A DNA stretch of 39,307 bases from the NCBI GenBank assembly GCA_902525355.1, contig CABZGO010000014.1:1-39307 (forward strand), written 5' to 3'. The stretch comes from an uncultured Pelagibacteraceae bacterium (lineage in GTDB: Bacteria; Pseudomonadota; Alphaproteobacteria; Pelagibacterales; Pelagibacteraceae). The stretch's first letter is position 1, and every line of letters starts with the position of its first letter. The position numbers and the translations under genes are program-made. Positions 1 through 6,972 of this stretch are shown here, piece by piece. Below the pieces are notes generated by a model. That model searched no databases, was not told the DNA's origin, and saw only the letters and a list, made by a program, of their open reading frames with translations.

Positions 1-329
1 AAGTTTTATTTGAAGAAGCAACAGAAGCTCCAGGCTCTAGTGAACTAAATTTTGAAAAGAGAAAAGGCAGTTATTATTGTGCAAATTGTGGAATAAAATT
101 GTTCGACTCAAATACTAAATATGAAAGTGGTTCCGGTTGGCCATCATTTTACGAGTCGCTCCCTGATGTTTTTGAAATAAAAACTGATTATCATATTGGA
201 TACGCGAGAACAGAATATCATTGTAAAAATTGTGGAGGACACCATGGACATATATTCGATGATGGACCGCAACCGAGTGGAAAAAGGTATTGTAATAATG
301 GTGTTTGCTTGGTTTTTAAAGCAGAATAA
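1..329 (+). CDS. msrB: Peptide methionine-(R)-S-oxide reductase MsrB, 5' end missing
   Basis: Reduces methionine-R-sulfoxide in oxidised proteins, in the cytosol. The frame is open from base 3, so the gene begins upstream of the window; a TTG at 99 is internal, not the start. The visible part starts with the TEAPGSSELN substrate-side segment, then the first zinc pair CANC, GSGWPSFY, the second zinc pair CKNC, GHIFDDGP, and RYCNNG with the catalytic cysteine. This order is diagnostic for the MsrB fold. Both CxxC pairs are intact, so it is a zinc-type MsrB. GHHGHIFDDG replaces the usual GHLGH, a mild variation. The next gene starts 39 bases downstream and is unrelated. Family assignment is certain; only the N-terminus is unseen. 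Confidence 0.95.
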   Translation, partial: VLFEEATEAPGSSELNFEKRKGSYYCANCGIKLFDSNTKYESGSGWPSFYESLPDVFEIKTDYHIGYARTEYHCKNCGGHHGHIFDDGPQPSGKRYCNNGVCLVFKAE

Positions 330-368
330 TCAGCTTTTAATAAAGTATTTTAAGATATATAAAAAGTT

Positions 369-1211
369 ATGAAAAAAATAATAATTTTCATACTTAGTTT
401 TTCTTTTTTAATAATCTCTAATTCATCATCTGATAATCAATTTTTAGTAAATTTAGTTCCTGGCGATGGATATACTGAAGCATCTATACAGATTAACGAG
501 GACGATAATCCTGACTTAGAAATTTTAGCTGTTAGAGATATTGACTCAACAGAGTATTCAAATTTTTTTACTCAATTTAGTATTCATACTCAGGAAATTA
601 ATTCATCAGATCGATTTATTACAAATGTAGGTCTTGGTTATCGAGCATTAAATGATGATAAAACTAGTATGTTTGGAATAAATACTTTCTTTGATTACGA
701 CTTAGAAGGTCATAAAAGAGGAAGTATAGGTATAGAAGCTAGAGGTGCTATGTTTGACTTAAACGCAAATAGTTACCATAAAATCACGAATATGGAGGTT
801 GTAGATGGTAACGAAGAGCAAGTTCTATCAGGTTATGAGATAAATCTAACTAGCCAACTTCCTTATTTGCCTTGGTCTAAATTAAATTTGCAAAATTACT
901 CGTGGGAGAAAGAAAAGGCAAGCAGTGATACTGAAGGTAATAAATTATCATTAGAGATGTTGATTACACCATCTGTGCAATTTGATATTTCAGGAGATTT
1001 TAGTGATAATGAAGGTGTAGATGATGAGTACATATATAAACTAACTTTTGTTCATCCGCCAAGGGATACAAAATATACACTAAAAGATGGATTTATCTCA
1101 AATTTAGCCTTTGAAAAAGAAAATGTAGAAACAAAATTAAAAGAAAAAGTTAGAAGAAGTAATAATTTAACTGTTGAAATACAAGGAGCTGTAATTGTTA
1201 CAAGCAAGTAA
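369..1211 (+). CDS. Stand-alone inverse autotransporter (intimin/invasin-type) beta-barrel
   Basis: Predicted outer-membrane beta-barrel of 280 aa. An N-terminal Sec signal (about residues 1-20, MKKIII...SNSS) is followed by a roughly 60-residue leader, then hallmarks of the IAT_beta/invasin barrel (PF11924): VGLGYR (87-92), MFGINTFFDYD (101-111), RGSIGIEARG (117-126), NSYHKIT (134-140), SGYEINL (154-160), LPYLPW (164-169) and a closing RRSNNLTVEIQG (262-273), which matches the intimin barrel end. In known members a long Ig-like passenger follows that last strand; here the protein stops about 10 residues later. There is no LysM domain. The stop is one base before the ATG of a second secreted protein, suggesting coupled translation and a functional partnership. 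Barrel assignment comes from family motifs; the split arrangement is directly visible. Confidence 0.8.
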   Translation: MKKIIIFILSFSFLIISNSSSDNQFLVNLVPGDGYTEASIQINEDDNPDLEILAVRDIDSTEYSNFFTQFSIHTQEINSSDRFITNVGLGYRALNDDKTSMFGINTFFDYDLEGHKRGSIGIEARGAMFDLNANSYHKITNMEVVDGNEEQVLSGYEINLTSQLPYLPWSKLNLQNYSWEKEKASSDTEGNKLSLEMLITPSVQFDISGDFSDNEGVDDEYIYKLTFVHPPRDTKYTLKDGFISNLAFEKENVETKLKEKVRRSNNLTVEIQGAVIVTSK

Positions 1212-1212
1212 T

Positions 1213-1932
1213 ATGAAAAATTTAAAAATATTTGTCACTTTATCACTCTTATTTTTTATTTTCTCAAATAGCTCAATTGCGGCAACAAGTGAAGCAACTG
1301 AATATAAAATAAAAATAAGAAAACTAGAGTTATGTGATAGTTCAAGTACACAAGCTTCATGTAATAACCCAGTTACACTTTATTCAGGAAATTCTGGAGA
1401 TATTGATATTGCTAACACAACTGCAGGATCTGCTGCTGCGAGTTTGGGTAGCGCGTCAGCAGCAAAATTTGGAACATCGTATACTTATATTCAAATAACT
1501 ATGAACAGAGCTTTTACTTTAAAAGGATCAGTTGCAGACAGTGCTGGTAACACATGTTATACTAAGGCAGGAACTGCAGGTACCGCGTCAGTAAATTCTC
1601 AGGGTTCTAAAAACTCTGCTGATTTAGGATCAACTACACTTTATGCAGCTATGCCAGGAACCTCCCACAGCACAGCGTTAAATAGCCTAACTTCGCTAAC
1701 TGATACTGAGACTGCAGGTACTGTTACAGCGGGTGACGAATTCTTCCAATATAGACAAGTTTTAGCAAGCACATTCAGAATGGAACCAGGAAATATACCA
1801 AGTGTTACAGTTGCCTTTGGAACAAGTGCTGCTCTTGGAGCTGTAGGAAATATGACATCAAATTGTAATACTGCAAACGCAAGTGTTGGTATGTATGCAG
1901 CTGAACCAGACGTTACTGTTACAATAAAATAA
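1213..1932 (+). CDS. Secreted Ala/Thr/Ser/Gly-rich protein, partner of the barrel
   Basis: No family recognised. The likely start is ATG 1213, one base after the barrel gene's stop. A frame extension back to 1195 would overlap that gene and sit before the signal peptide. The 239-aa product begins with a clear Sec signal (KNLKIF, hydrophobic core, cleavage near SSIAA, residue about 24). The mature part has low complexity (Ala, Thr, Ser, Gly), with short beta-prone stretches and four cysteines (in ELCDSS, QASCNN, NTCYTK and SNCNTA), giving two possible disulfides. Codons are less A/T-biased than in the neighbours, as often seen in highly expressed structural surface proteins. It could be a surface subunit exported through or held by the barrel, or a pilin-like or S-layer-like component. 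Being a real secreted protein is well supported; the function is not. Confidence 0.65.
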   Translation: MKNLKIFVTLSLLFFIFSNSSIAATSEATEYKIKIRKLELCDSSSTQASCNNPVTLYSGNSGDIDIANTTAGSAAASLGSASAAKFGTSYTYIQITMNRAFTLKGSVADSAGNTCYTKAGTAGTASVNSQGSKNSADLGSTTLYAAMPGTSHSTALNSLTSLTDTETAGTVTAGDEFFQYRQVLASTFRMEPGNIPSVTVAFGTSAALGAVGNMTSNCNTANASVGMYAAEPDVTVTIK

Positions 1933-1975
1933 ATTTTTAATTAATTTTTTTTCAAAAAATTTGATATTTTATTTT

Positions 1976-3195
1976 ATGAATTTAAAAGAAATACAAAATA
2001 AGATTATCTCTGAAAAAAATCTAAAAACTTTGTTAATAATTTTAAAAAAATCGAAAAATACATTAAGAAAGAAGTTACCATAATTAAAGAGTCAAAAGGC
2101 ACGATTATACCGGAAATAGAATTTGATGATATTTCAGTAAAAGACCAAAAAACAATTAAAGATAAAGTATTTAAACGAGGCTGTGTAATTGTTAGAAACG
2201 TTTTTGATAAAAAAAAGGTGAAAGATTTAAATGAAAATTTGGATAAATATGTCTTGGAAAACAATTATTTTGAGGACCAAAAAAAAAAGATAGCTATAGA
2301 CAAATACTTTAGCGAACTAAAATCAGGAAAACCTCAGATTTTCGGATTGTATTGGTCTAAAGCTCAATCAGAAATTAGACATTCTAAAGAAATGGAAACT
2401 GTTAAAAAATGGTTGAATAATCTTTGGAATTATAATTTTGAGGGTAAAAATATATTTGATCCAAATAGAGAACTTGTTTATGCGGATCGAGTAAGAAGAA
2501 GAGAACCAGGAGATGATACGTTAGGTTTGTCGCCACACTGTGATGCTGGGTCTATTGAAAGATGGATAGATAGAGCATACCAAAAAATTTATAGTGATAT
2601 TTTTTCAGACAATTTTGAAAATTATAATCCATTTGAGGCTAAATATAGAGATGAAACAATCGAATTTGAATCGCCAGCAGTAGCACATGTATTTAGAACA
2701 TTTCAAGGATGGACTGCTTTAACTGAACAAGGTCCAAATGATGGAACTTTACAATTAATCCCTATTGCAAAAGGAATGTCATATGTCTTAACAAGAGCTT
2801 TGTTAGACGATGTGCCTGAAAATGAGTTATGTGGATCAAAAGCAGGAAAAGCTTTATCTATAAATGAAAAATATCATAGTTTGTTAATAGAAGGTTTGGT
2901 GTCAATTCCAAAAATGAATCCTGGAGATACTATTTGGTGGCATCCAGATGTAGTACATGCAGTTGAGGAAAAACATCAAGGTAAAAATTACTCAAACGTT
3001 ATTTATGTTGGAGCAACACCTTATTGTAAAAAAAATATTGATTATATAAAAAAACAATCAAAAAAATTTATTGAAGGTAAAAGTCCACCTGATTTTGCTC
3101 CTGAAGATTACGAAGTAAATTATAAAGGTAGAGTAACAGCAAATGATTTAAGTGAATTAGCAAAAAAACAATTAGGATTAGTTGATTGGAATTAA
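1976..3195 (+). CDS. DUF1479 (YbiU-like) Fe/2OG oxygenase, frameshifted near its start
   Basis: The protein has the DUF1479/YbiU type of sequence: SKGTIIPEIEF, KRGCVIVRNVF, an iron-binding HCD (2536-2544, in SPHCDAG), a GDTIWWHPDVVHAVE segment with the distal histidine, and a VYVGATPYC end. Homologous residues continue upstream of the GTG at 2218 to about 2014, but that frame has no ATG, GTG or TTG there. An ATG at 1976 opens the adjacent frame with MNLKEIQNKIISEKN and hits a stop at 2081. Joining the two by a -1 shift, or one extra A in the A-runs at 2013-2019 or 2023-2027, gives a continuous protein of about 406 aa, near the family length. Either the gene is frameshifted, or a base was lost in sequencing, or it slips at an A_AAA_AAT heptamer (2014-2020). 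Its stop is one base from the stop of the convergent glutaredoxin gene. Confidence 0.8.
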
Positions 3196-3196
3196 T

Positions 3197-3451
3197 TTAT
3201 TTTAAAGATGCTTCTAGTCGACCATTTTTCTCAAGATCTCTTAACTCCTGGTAACCACCAATATGCTCATCGTTAAAAAAAATTTGAGGAATTGTTCTTC
3301 TTCCATTGGCTTTTTGTATCATTTCATCTCTAAGCTCTGGACCTGTAGATACGTCAATAACTTTGTATTCAAGATTGTTTCTTTTTAATAATCTTTTAGC
3401 AGCATCGCAGAATGCACACATTGGTCCTGAATATATTGTTATATTTTTCAT
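3197..3451 (-). CDS. grxC: Glutaredoxin 3-type
   Basis: Small thiol-disulfide oxidoreductase of 84 aa, the usual bacterial Grx3 length, using glutathione in the cytosol. The N-terminal strand NITIYSGPMC leads into the active site C12-A-F-C15. The family consensus is CPYC, so the dithiol is kept but both middle residues differ. The TIPQIFFNDEHIGGYQEL stretch contains the cis-proline (TIP) and the glutathione-binding GG. The gene is convergent with the DUF1479 gene and 28 bases downstream of the DUF2805 gene on the same strand, so the two may be co-transcribed. Assignment is secure. Confidence 0.93.
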   Translation of the reverse strand: MKNITIYSGPMCAFCDAAKRLLKRNNLEYKVIDVSTGPELRDEMIQKANGRRTIPQIFFNDEHIGGYQELRDLEKNGRLEASLK

Positions 3452-3479
3452 ACTTTAGATATAATTATATTTTTTGATT

Positions 3480-3779
3480 TTACCAGTTATGAATTTCATT
3501 TTTTTTTATCTTAACTTTTATTTGTTTTCTTGAATATTCAAACTTTTTTCTATGTTTAATACTTTGTGAATTAACTCTTTTTCTCCATAACCTAAAAGAT
3601 GAAGGTTTTAAATTTCTTCTCATAATCTTAATTACATCAGACTCTGTTTTTCCAGTTTTTTTTTCTATATCTTCAAATGTAATTCTATCAGCCCAGGCTG
3701 CCCAAATGACCCAATCTGGACTACCTGGTTTTGGTTCAGGGTTTTTTACTCTAGTTGTGGGCCTGTGACTTTTTTTCAT
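3480..3779 (-). CDS. DUF2805 / TIGR03643 family protein
   Basis: Conserved small basic protein of unknown function, 99 aa from the chosen start. ATG 3779 is preferred over an in-frame TTG at 3803 because a GGA lies at Shine-Dalgarno distance before it. The family core is PDWVIWAAWADRITF, then a helix-turn-helix-like segment (EDIEKKTGKTESDVIKIMR) and LKPSSFRLWRKRV, ending in a Lys-rich tail. The HTH-like middle and basic ends suggest nucleic-acid binding, but that is inference. It precedes the glutaredoxin gene on the same strand and shares a 5' intergenic region with the divergent LysE-type exporter. Confidence 0.85.
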   Translation of the reverse strand: MKKSHRPTTRVKNPEPKPGSPDWVIWAAWADRITFEDIEKKTGKTESDVIKIMRRNLKPSSFRLWRKRVNSQSIKHRKKFEYSRKQIKVKIKKNEIHNW

Positions 3780-3810
3780 AAAATTCCAGCAATCTTGAAA
3801 CAAATAAATA

Positions 3811-3861
3811 ATGCAAATTTATATGCTTATGATATTATCATTAATAGATAGTCCTATCTAG
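3811..3861 (+). other. Candidate leader peptide uORF (16 codons)
   Basis: A short open frame from ATG 3811 to TAG 3859-3861 encodes MQIYMLMILSLIDSPI. In-frame ATGs at 3823 and 3829 would give shorter versions. It is rich in Ile, Leu and Met and ends inside the inverted repeats ahead of the LysE-type exporter, the arrangement expected of an attenuation leader. No Shine-Dalgarno sequence is seen, and short frames arise easily by chance in AT-rich DNA, so confidence is low. Confidence 0.25.
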
Positions 3862-3893
3862 CCATCTTTAGCTCCCGGTTTTTTAGGGCTATC
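3845..3893 (+). promoter_or_regulatory. Overlapping inverted repeats in 5' region of LysE exporter
   Basis: TAGATAG-TC-CTATCTA (3845-3860) is a perfect 7+7 palindrome. GATAGTCCTA (3847-3856) can alternatively pair with TAGGGCTATC (3884-3893): 10 pairs with one G-U. The two pairings exclude each other. The distal arm contains the only purine-rich Shine-Dalgarno candidate (AGGG, 3885-3888) before ATG 3898, so the long hairpin would mask it. It could equally be a DNA operator. No match to a known riboswitch was recognised. Confidence 0.4.
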
Positions 3894-3897
3894 CATC

Positions 3898-4512
3898 ATG
3901 CTTCCATTAAATTATTTTCTATTTCTTCAAATTATCTTATTCATGTTTATTACTCCAGGAACCCCTAGAATTGTAATCATTTCATATTCCATGAATTATG
4001 GTGTTAGAAATTGTGTTTGGACTGCACTAGGGGATATTACAGCAAATATTATTCAAGCATGTCTTGTAATTTTTGTAATTGGCTCTTTTATTTCTGATAA
4101 TCCAACTTTATTAAATATTTTTAAATGGTTTGGTGTAATTTATATACTTTACTTAGCATTCGACATTTATAAATCTAAACCTAAGGATATTAATTCAGGT
4201 GAAACTTTACAAAAAAGTTCGTTATCATTTTTTAAAGATGGTTTTTTAGTTGCGGGCACAAGTCCTAAAGCTTGGATGTTCTTTCCATTTATTTTTCCTC
4301 AATTTATTGATTTTAATTCAAATTACGTTGCACAATTTTTAATTTTAATTACTACTTATGTAATATTAGATTTTTTATCTTTGGTTGGTTATGCAGTCTT
4401 AGCGAATAAAATGATTACGTGGGTTAAAGCAAAAGCAAAGGTCATAAACACAATTTCTGCGTGCGTCCTAATTGTTATAGCTATTATAATTGCATTTATT
4501 CAACAATATTGA
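3898..4512 (+). CDS. LysE/RhtB family amino-acid exporter
   Basis: Inner-membrane efflux protein of the LysE/RhtB superfamily (PF01810), 204 aa, the usual length. About six hydrophobic segments are visible. The first carries the family TPGTPRI motif (usually TPGP) and the central loop has the AGTSPKAWMFF motif (family: NPKAxLFF). Substrates of the family are amino acids such as homoserine, threonine and lysine; the specific one cannot be read from sequence. It stands alone between the DUF2805 gene (divergent) and a binding-protein gene with its own promoter. The 5' region holds overlapping inverted repeats that may control translation. Confidence 0.88.
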   Translation: MLPLNYFLFLQIILFMFITPGTPRIVIISYSMNYGVRNCVWTALGDITANIIQACLVIFVIGSFISDNPTLLNIFKWFGVIYILYLAFDIYKSKPKDINSGETLQKSSLSFFKDGFLVAGTSPKAWMFFPFIFPQFIDFNSNYVAQFLILITTYVILDFLSLVGYAVLANKMITWVKAKAKVINTISACVLIVIAIIIAFIQQY

Positions 4513-4536
4513 CCATTAATGCGATACTACTGTTAC

Positions 4537-4565
4537 TTGAAAAAAAACTAAATTCTTAGTTTAAT
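4537..4565 (+). promoter_or_regulatory. Sigma70-type promoter with inverted repeat in spacer
   Basis: TTGAAA (4537-4542), a 17-base spacer and TTTAAT (4560-4565) match the -35/-10 consensus at 5 of 6 bases each. A perfect inverted repeat, AAACTAA-ATTC-TTAGTTT (4545-4562), fills the spacer, the position of an operator. The binding-protein gene starts 35 bases after the -10 with a good GAGGAG Shine-Dalgarno. Motif reading only. Confidence 0.5.
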
Positions 4566-4600
4566 GTGGTTTAAATTAATTAATTAATAAGAGGAGATAA

Positions 4601-5839
4601 ATGAAAATTAAAAACATTATAATTACATTTGTTTCTGCAATAGCAATTTTATTCACAACATCAGTTGTTTCTTTAGCAAAAGTTGTTGGAGATAAAATTA
4701 TTTTAGGTGCTGCAATTTCTTTAACTGGAAAATATTCATCTAATGGAGTTCATACTCAAAACGGTTACAATATGGCCGTTGACAGAATTAACGATATGGG
4801 TGGTATTAAAGTTGGAGGAAAAACTTATAAGTTTGATATTATCTATTATGATGATGAGTCAAATCCAAAAAGAGCAGCGCAACTTGCAGAAAGATTAATT
4901 TCACAAGATGGTGTTGAGTTTATGCTTGGACCTTACAGTTCAGGTTTAACGAAAGCGATCGCACCTGTTACAGAGAAATACGGTGTTCCAATGGTTGAGG
5001 CTAATGGTGCATCAAGATCTTTGTTCACTAAAGGTTATAAATATCTATTTGCAGTGCTAGCGCCAGCAAACTTATATTTAGATGTCGCTATTGAAACAGC
5101 TGTAGAGTTAAACGGTGGTAAAGGTGTAAGAATTGCACAGGCTTTTGAGCAAGATGCATTCTCGCAAGACGTTAGATTAGGTATTTTAGATGCTGCAGAG
5201 AGAACTGGATCTAAAATTATAATCGATGATAAACTACCAAAAGAGCTAAATGACATGGCTGCAACTTTAGCAAAAGTTAAAGCTGTAAAACCAGATGTTT
5301 TAGTTGTGTCAGGACACACAAAAGGTGCTTTGACTGCAATCAGACAAATAGCAGAAATGAAAGTTGATGTACCTATGCTTGCAATGACACATTGCGATGC
5401 TGCTAAGTTATCTAAGCAACATGGTAAGAACTCACAGTATGCTTTATGTGCATCTCAATGGCATAAAACATTAACTTATAAAGATGATTTCTTCAAAGAT
5501 GGCATGACATACGCTGCAGACTTTGAAAAATTATTTGGTTATGACCCGCCATATCAATCAGCGGAGTCTTCAGCTGCTTTGTTAGTTTTTAAAGATGCAT
5601 TTGAAAGAGCAAATTCTTTTGATCAAAAGAAAGTTAGAGATGCGCTTGCAGATACTAATATGCAAACATTCTACGGTAATATCAAATTTGCAGAAGGTGG
5701 TCAAAATGTTGACAAACCAATGGTATTGTTCCAAGTAATGTGTGATGATGCAGGGAAATGTGAAAACAAAGTTGTAGCTCCATTAAAATGGGCTTCAGCA
5801 GAATTAATTCACCCAATTCCTAAGTGGTCTGAAAGATAA
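4601..5839 (+). CDS. Periplasmic substrate-binding protein, branched-chain amino-acid type (LivK-like)
   Basis: Type I periplasmic binding protein (PF13458) for the importer encoded just downstream, 412 aa. The Sec signal covers about residues 1-26 (MKIKNIIITF... to SLA). Family landmarks are GAAISLTGKYSSNG, an AVDRINDMGGI helix, YDDESNPKRAAQLAERLI, the LGPYSSGLTKAIAPV ligand-loop region and VPMVEANGAS. Binding proteins of this class carry leucine-type amino acids but also urea, amides and small organic acids, so the ligand is open. It has its own promoter and strong RBS and is separated from the permease genes by an intrinsic terminator. That fits the usual excess of binding protein over membrane parts. 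Confidence 0.9.
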   Translation: MKIKNIIITFVSAIAILFTTSVVSLAKVVGDKIILGAAISLTGKYSSNGVHTQNGYNMAVDRINDMGGIKVGGKTYKFDIIYYDDESNPKRAAQLAERLISQDGVEFMLGPYSSGLTKAIAPVTEKYGVPMVEANGASRSLFTKGYKYLFAVLAPANLYLDVAIETAVELNGGKGVRIAQAFEQDAFSQDVRLGILDAAERTGSKIIIDDKLPKELNDMAATLAKVKAVKPDVLVVSGHTKGALTAIRQIAEMKVDVPMLAMTHCDAAKLSKQHGKNSQYALCASQWHKTLTYKDDFFKDGMTYAADFEKLFGYDPPYQSAESSAALLVFKDAFERANSFDQKKVRDALADTNMQTFYGNIKFAEGGQNVDKPMVLFQVMCDDAGKCENKVVAPLKWASAELIHPIPKWSER

Positions 5840-5853
5840 CAAGAAATAATATT

Positions 5854-5881
5854 AGCCCCCTAGAAATAGGGGGCTTTTTTT
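5854..5881 (+). terminator. Intrinsic terminator between binding protein and permease genes
   Basis: AGCCCCCTA (5854-5862), a GAAA tetraloop and TAGGGGGCT (5867-5875) form a perfect 9-bp stem followed by a run of seven Ts. It is the strongest hairpin in the window and lies 14 bases after the binding-protein stop and 18 before the permease ATG. Partial read-through would set the ratio of binding protein to transporter. Confidence 0.9.
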
Positions 5882-5899
5882 ATATAGCATTTAGAAATT

Positions 5900-6793
5900 A
5901 TGGATTTTTTAATTTTCCAAGTTCCGATGTTAACTTTACAAGCCGTATTAGATGGTTTGTTACTTGGAATTTTATTTGCATTAATAGCATATGGAATGGC
6001 TCTTCAGTGGGGAGTTATGAATATAATTAATATTGCACAAGGTGATTTAGTTATACTTGGAGGATATATTGCTTACTTTATGTATCTCTATGGAATTCAT
6101 CCAGCCTGGGGAGTAATAGTATCGCCAATTATAATGTATTTTGTTGGGGTAATTATTTACAAGTTGGTTATTAATAAAGTTGTAGATAGAGATCTATTTA
6201 TTTCTATATTGGCAACTTTTGGAATAAGCATATTGTTCATGCAATTAATGAACTTTGCATTTGGTGCAGATGTTGTCCTTGCAAACTCAGGATATGGAAC
6301 AACAATGTTGTTTGATAACTCAGTAACATTGCCAAATTCGAAGATATTCTCAGCTTTCATAAGCGTTGTTTTTGCAATTGGATTAGTAATATATATGAAA
6401 AAATCAAAGCTTGGTCGTGCTATTAGAGCAACCGCTCAAAATGCAAGAGCAGCCAAGATTTTGGGCGTAGATACAGAAAAAGTTTACGCAGCAACTTTTG
6501 GTATTAACGCAGCTTTATGTGGTGTAGCTGGAGCCTTGATTTCAATTACTTTCACAATCCATCCATATATGGGTCTTCCATATACAATCAGATCTTTCAT
6601 GATTGTTATTGTTGCAGGCTTAGGAAATTTACCTGGTGTTGCTATGTCAGGTATGGGTTTAGGGGTATTCGAGGAGTTTGCAGATTATATTTTAGGAACA
6701 GAATTCAGAATTGGCTCAGTATTTTTACTCTTGGTTTTAATTTTAGTTTACAGAAGATTTAAACTTTCAAGAAAAAGGGAATATTTAAAATGA
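5900..6793 (+). CDS. ABC transporter permease, LivH type
   Basis: Inner-membrane permease of the branched-chain amino-acid uptake class (PF02653), 297 aa, normal LivH size, with about eight hydrophobic segments. It shows the LivH-type opening (QAVLDGLLLGILFALIAYG), a GVMNIINIAQGDLVILGGY motif, the ATPase-coupling loop LGRAIRATAQNARAAKILGVD, and VAGLGNLPGVAMSG near the end. Its stop overlaps the start of a 60-aa protein gene by four bases (ATGA). With 6959-9533 it forms the complete membrane and ATPase set of the first importer. Confidence 0.92.
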   Translation: MDFLIFQVPMLTLQAVLDGLLLGILFALIAYGMALQWGVMNIINIAQGDLVILGGYIAYFMYLYGIHPAWGVIVSPIIMYFVGVIIYKLVINKVVDRDLFISILATFGISILFMQLMNFAFGADVVLANSGYGTTMLFDNSVTLPNSKIFSAFISVVFAIGLVIYMKKSKLGRAIRATAQNARAAKILGVDTEKVYAATFGINAALCGVAGALISITFTIHPYMGLPYTIRSFMIVIVAGLGNLPGVAMSGMGLGVFEEFADYILGTEFRIGSVFLLLVLILVYRRFKLSRKREYLK

Positions 6794-6972
6794 AGAAAGT
6801 AAAAATTGCTGATGATCAAGGAAATGACATTGAAGTAGATATTAAAAAATTCAAAAAACACCTTGATGAATATCATAATAATGGATCAAGCGTTCATGAG
6901 GAAAACGGGCATTATTTTACGGTTAATCAACTATTTAGAGAGAAAATAAAAAAATTATATGATCAAAAATAA
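6790..6972 (+). CDS. Conserved-looking 60-aa cytosolic protein inside the ABC transporter operon
   Basis: No family recognised. The start overlaps the upstream permease stop by four bases, an AGGGA sequence lies 11-7 bases before it, and its end overlaps the next permease start by 14 bases. Both edges are thus fused to the operon, strong evidence of real, coupled translation. The product is charged and soluble, with no signal or membrane segment. It begins with two probable beta strands (KKVKIADD and NDIEVDI), then a lysine-rich helix (KKFKKHLDEY), a loop with SSVHEENGHYFTV, and a basic C-terminal helix (QLFREKIKKLY). It could be a small regulator or accessory subunit of the transporter. Confidence 0.75.
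   Translation: MKKVKIADDQGNDIEVDIKKFKKHLDEYHNNGSSVHEENGHYFTVNQLFREKIKKLYDQK

Noticed and set aside
1933-1975. Possible terminator after the secreted protein gene (A/T-only hairpin with T-run)
   Set aside because: Pairing consists only of A-T and could form anywhere in this genome; not callable.
2004-2264. 86-residue minus-strand frame across the start of the DUF1479 gene
   Set aside because: Phe/Ser/Leu-rich complement of a Lys-rich coding stretch; the plus strand carries the family motifs.
3845-3893. Assigning the hairpin region to a known riboswitch class such as SAM-V or preQ1
   Set aside because: No conserved core of a known class could be matched by eye.
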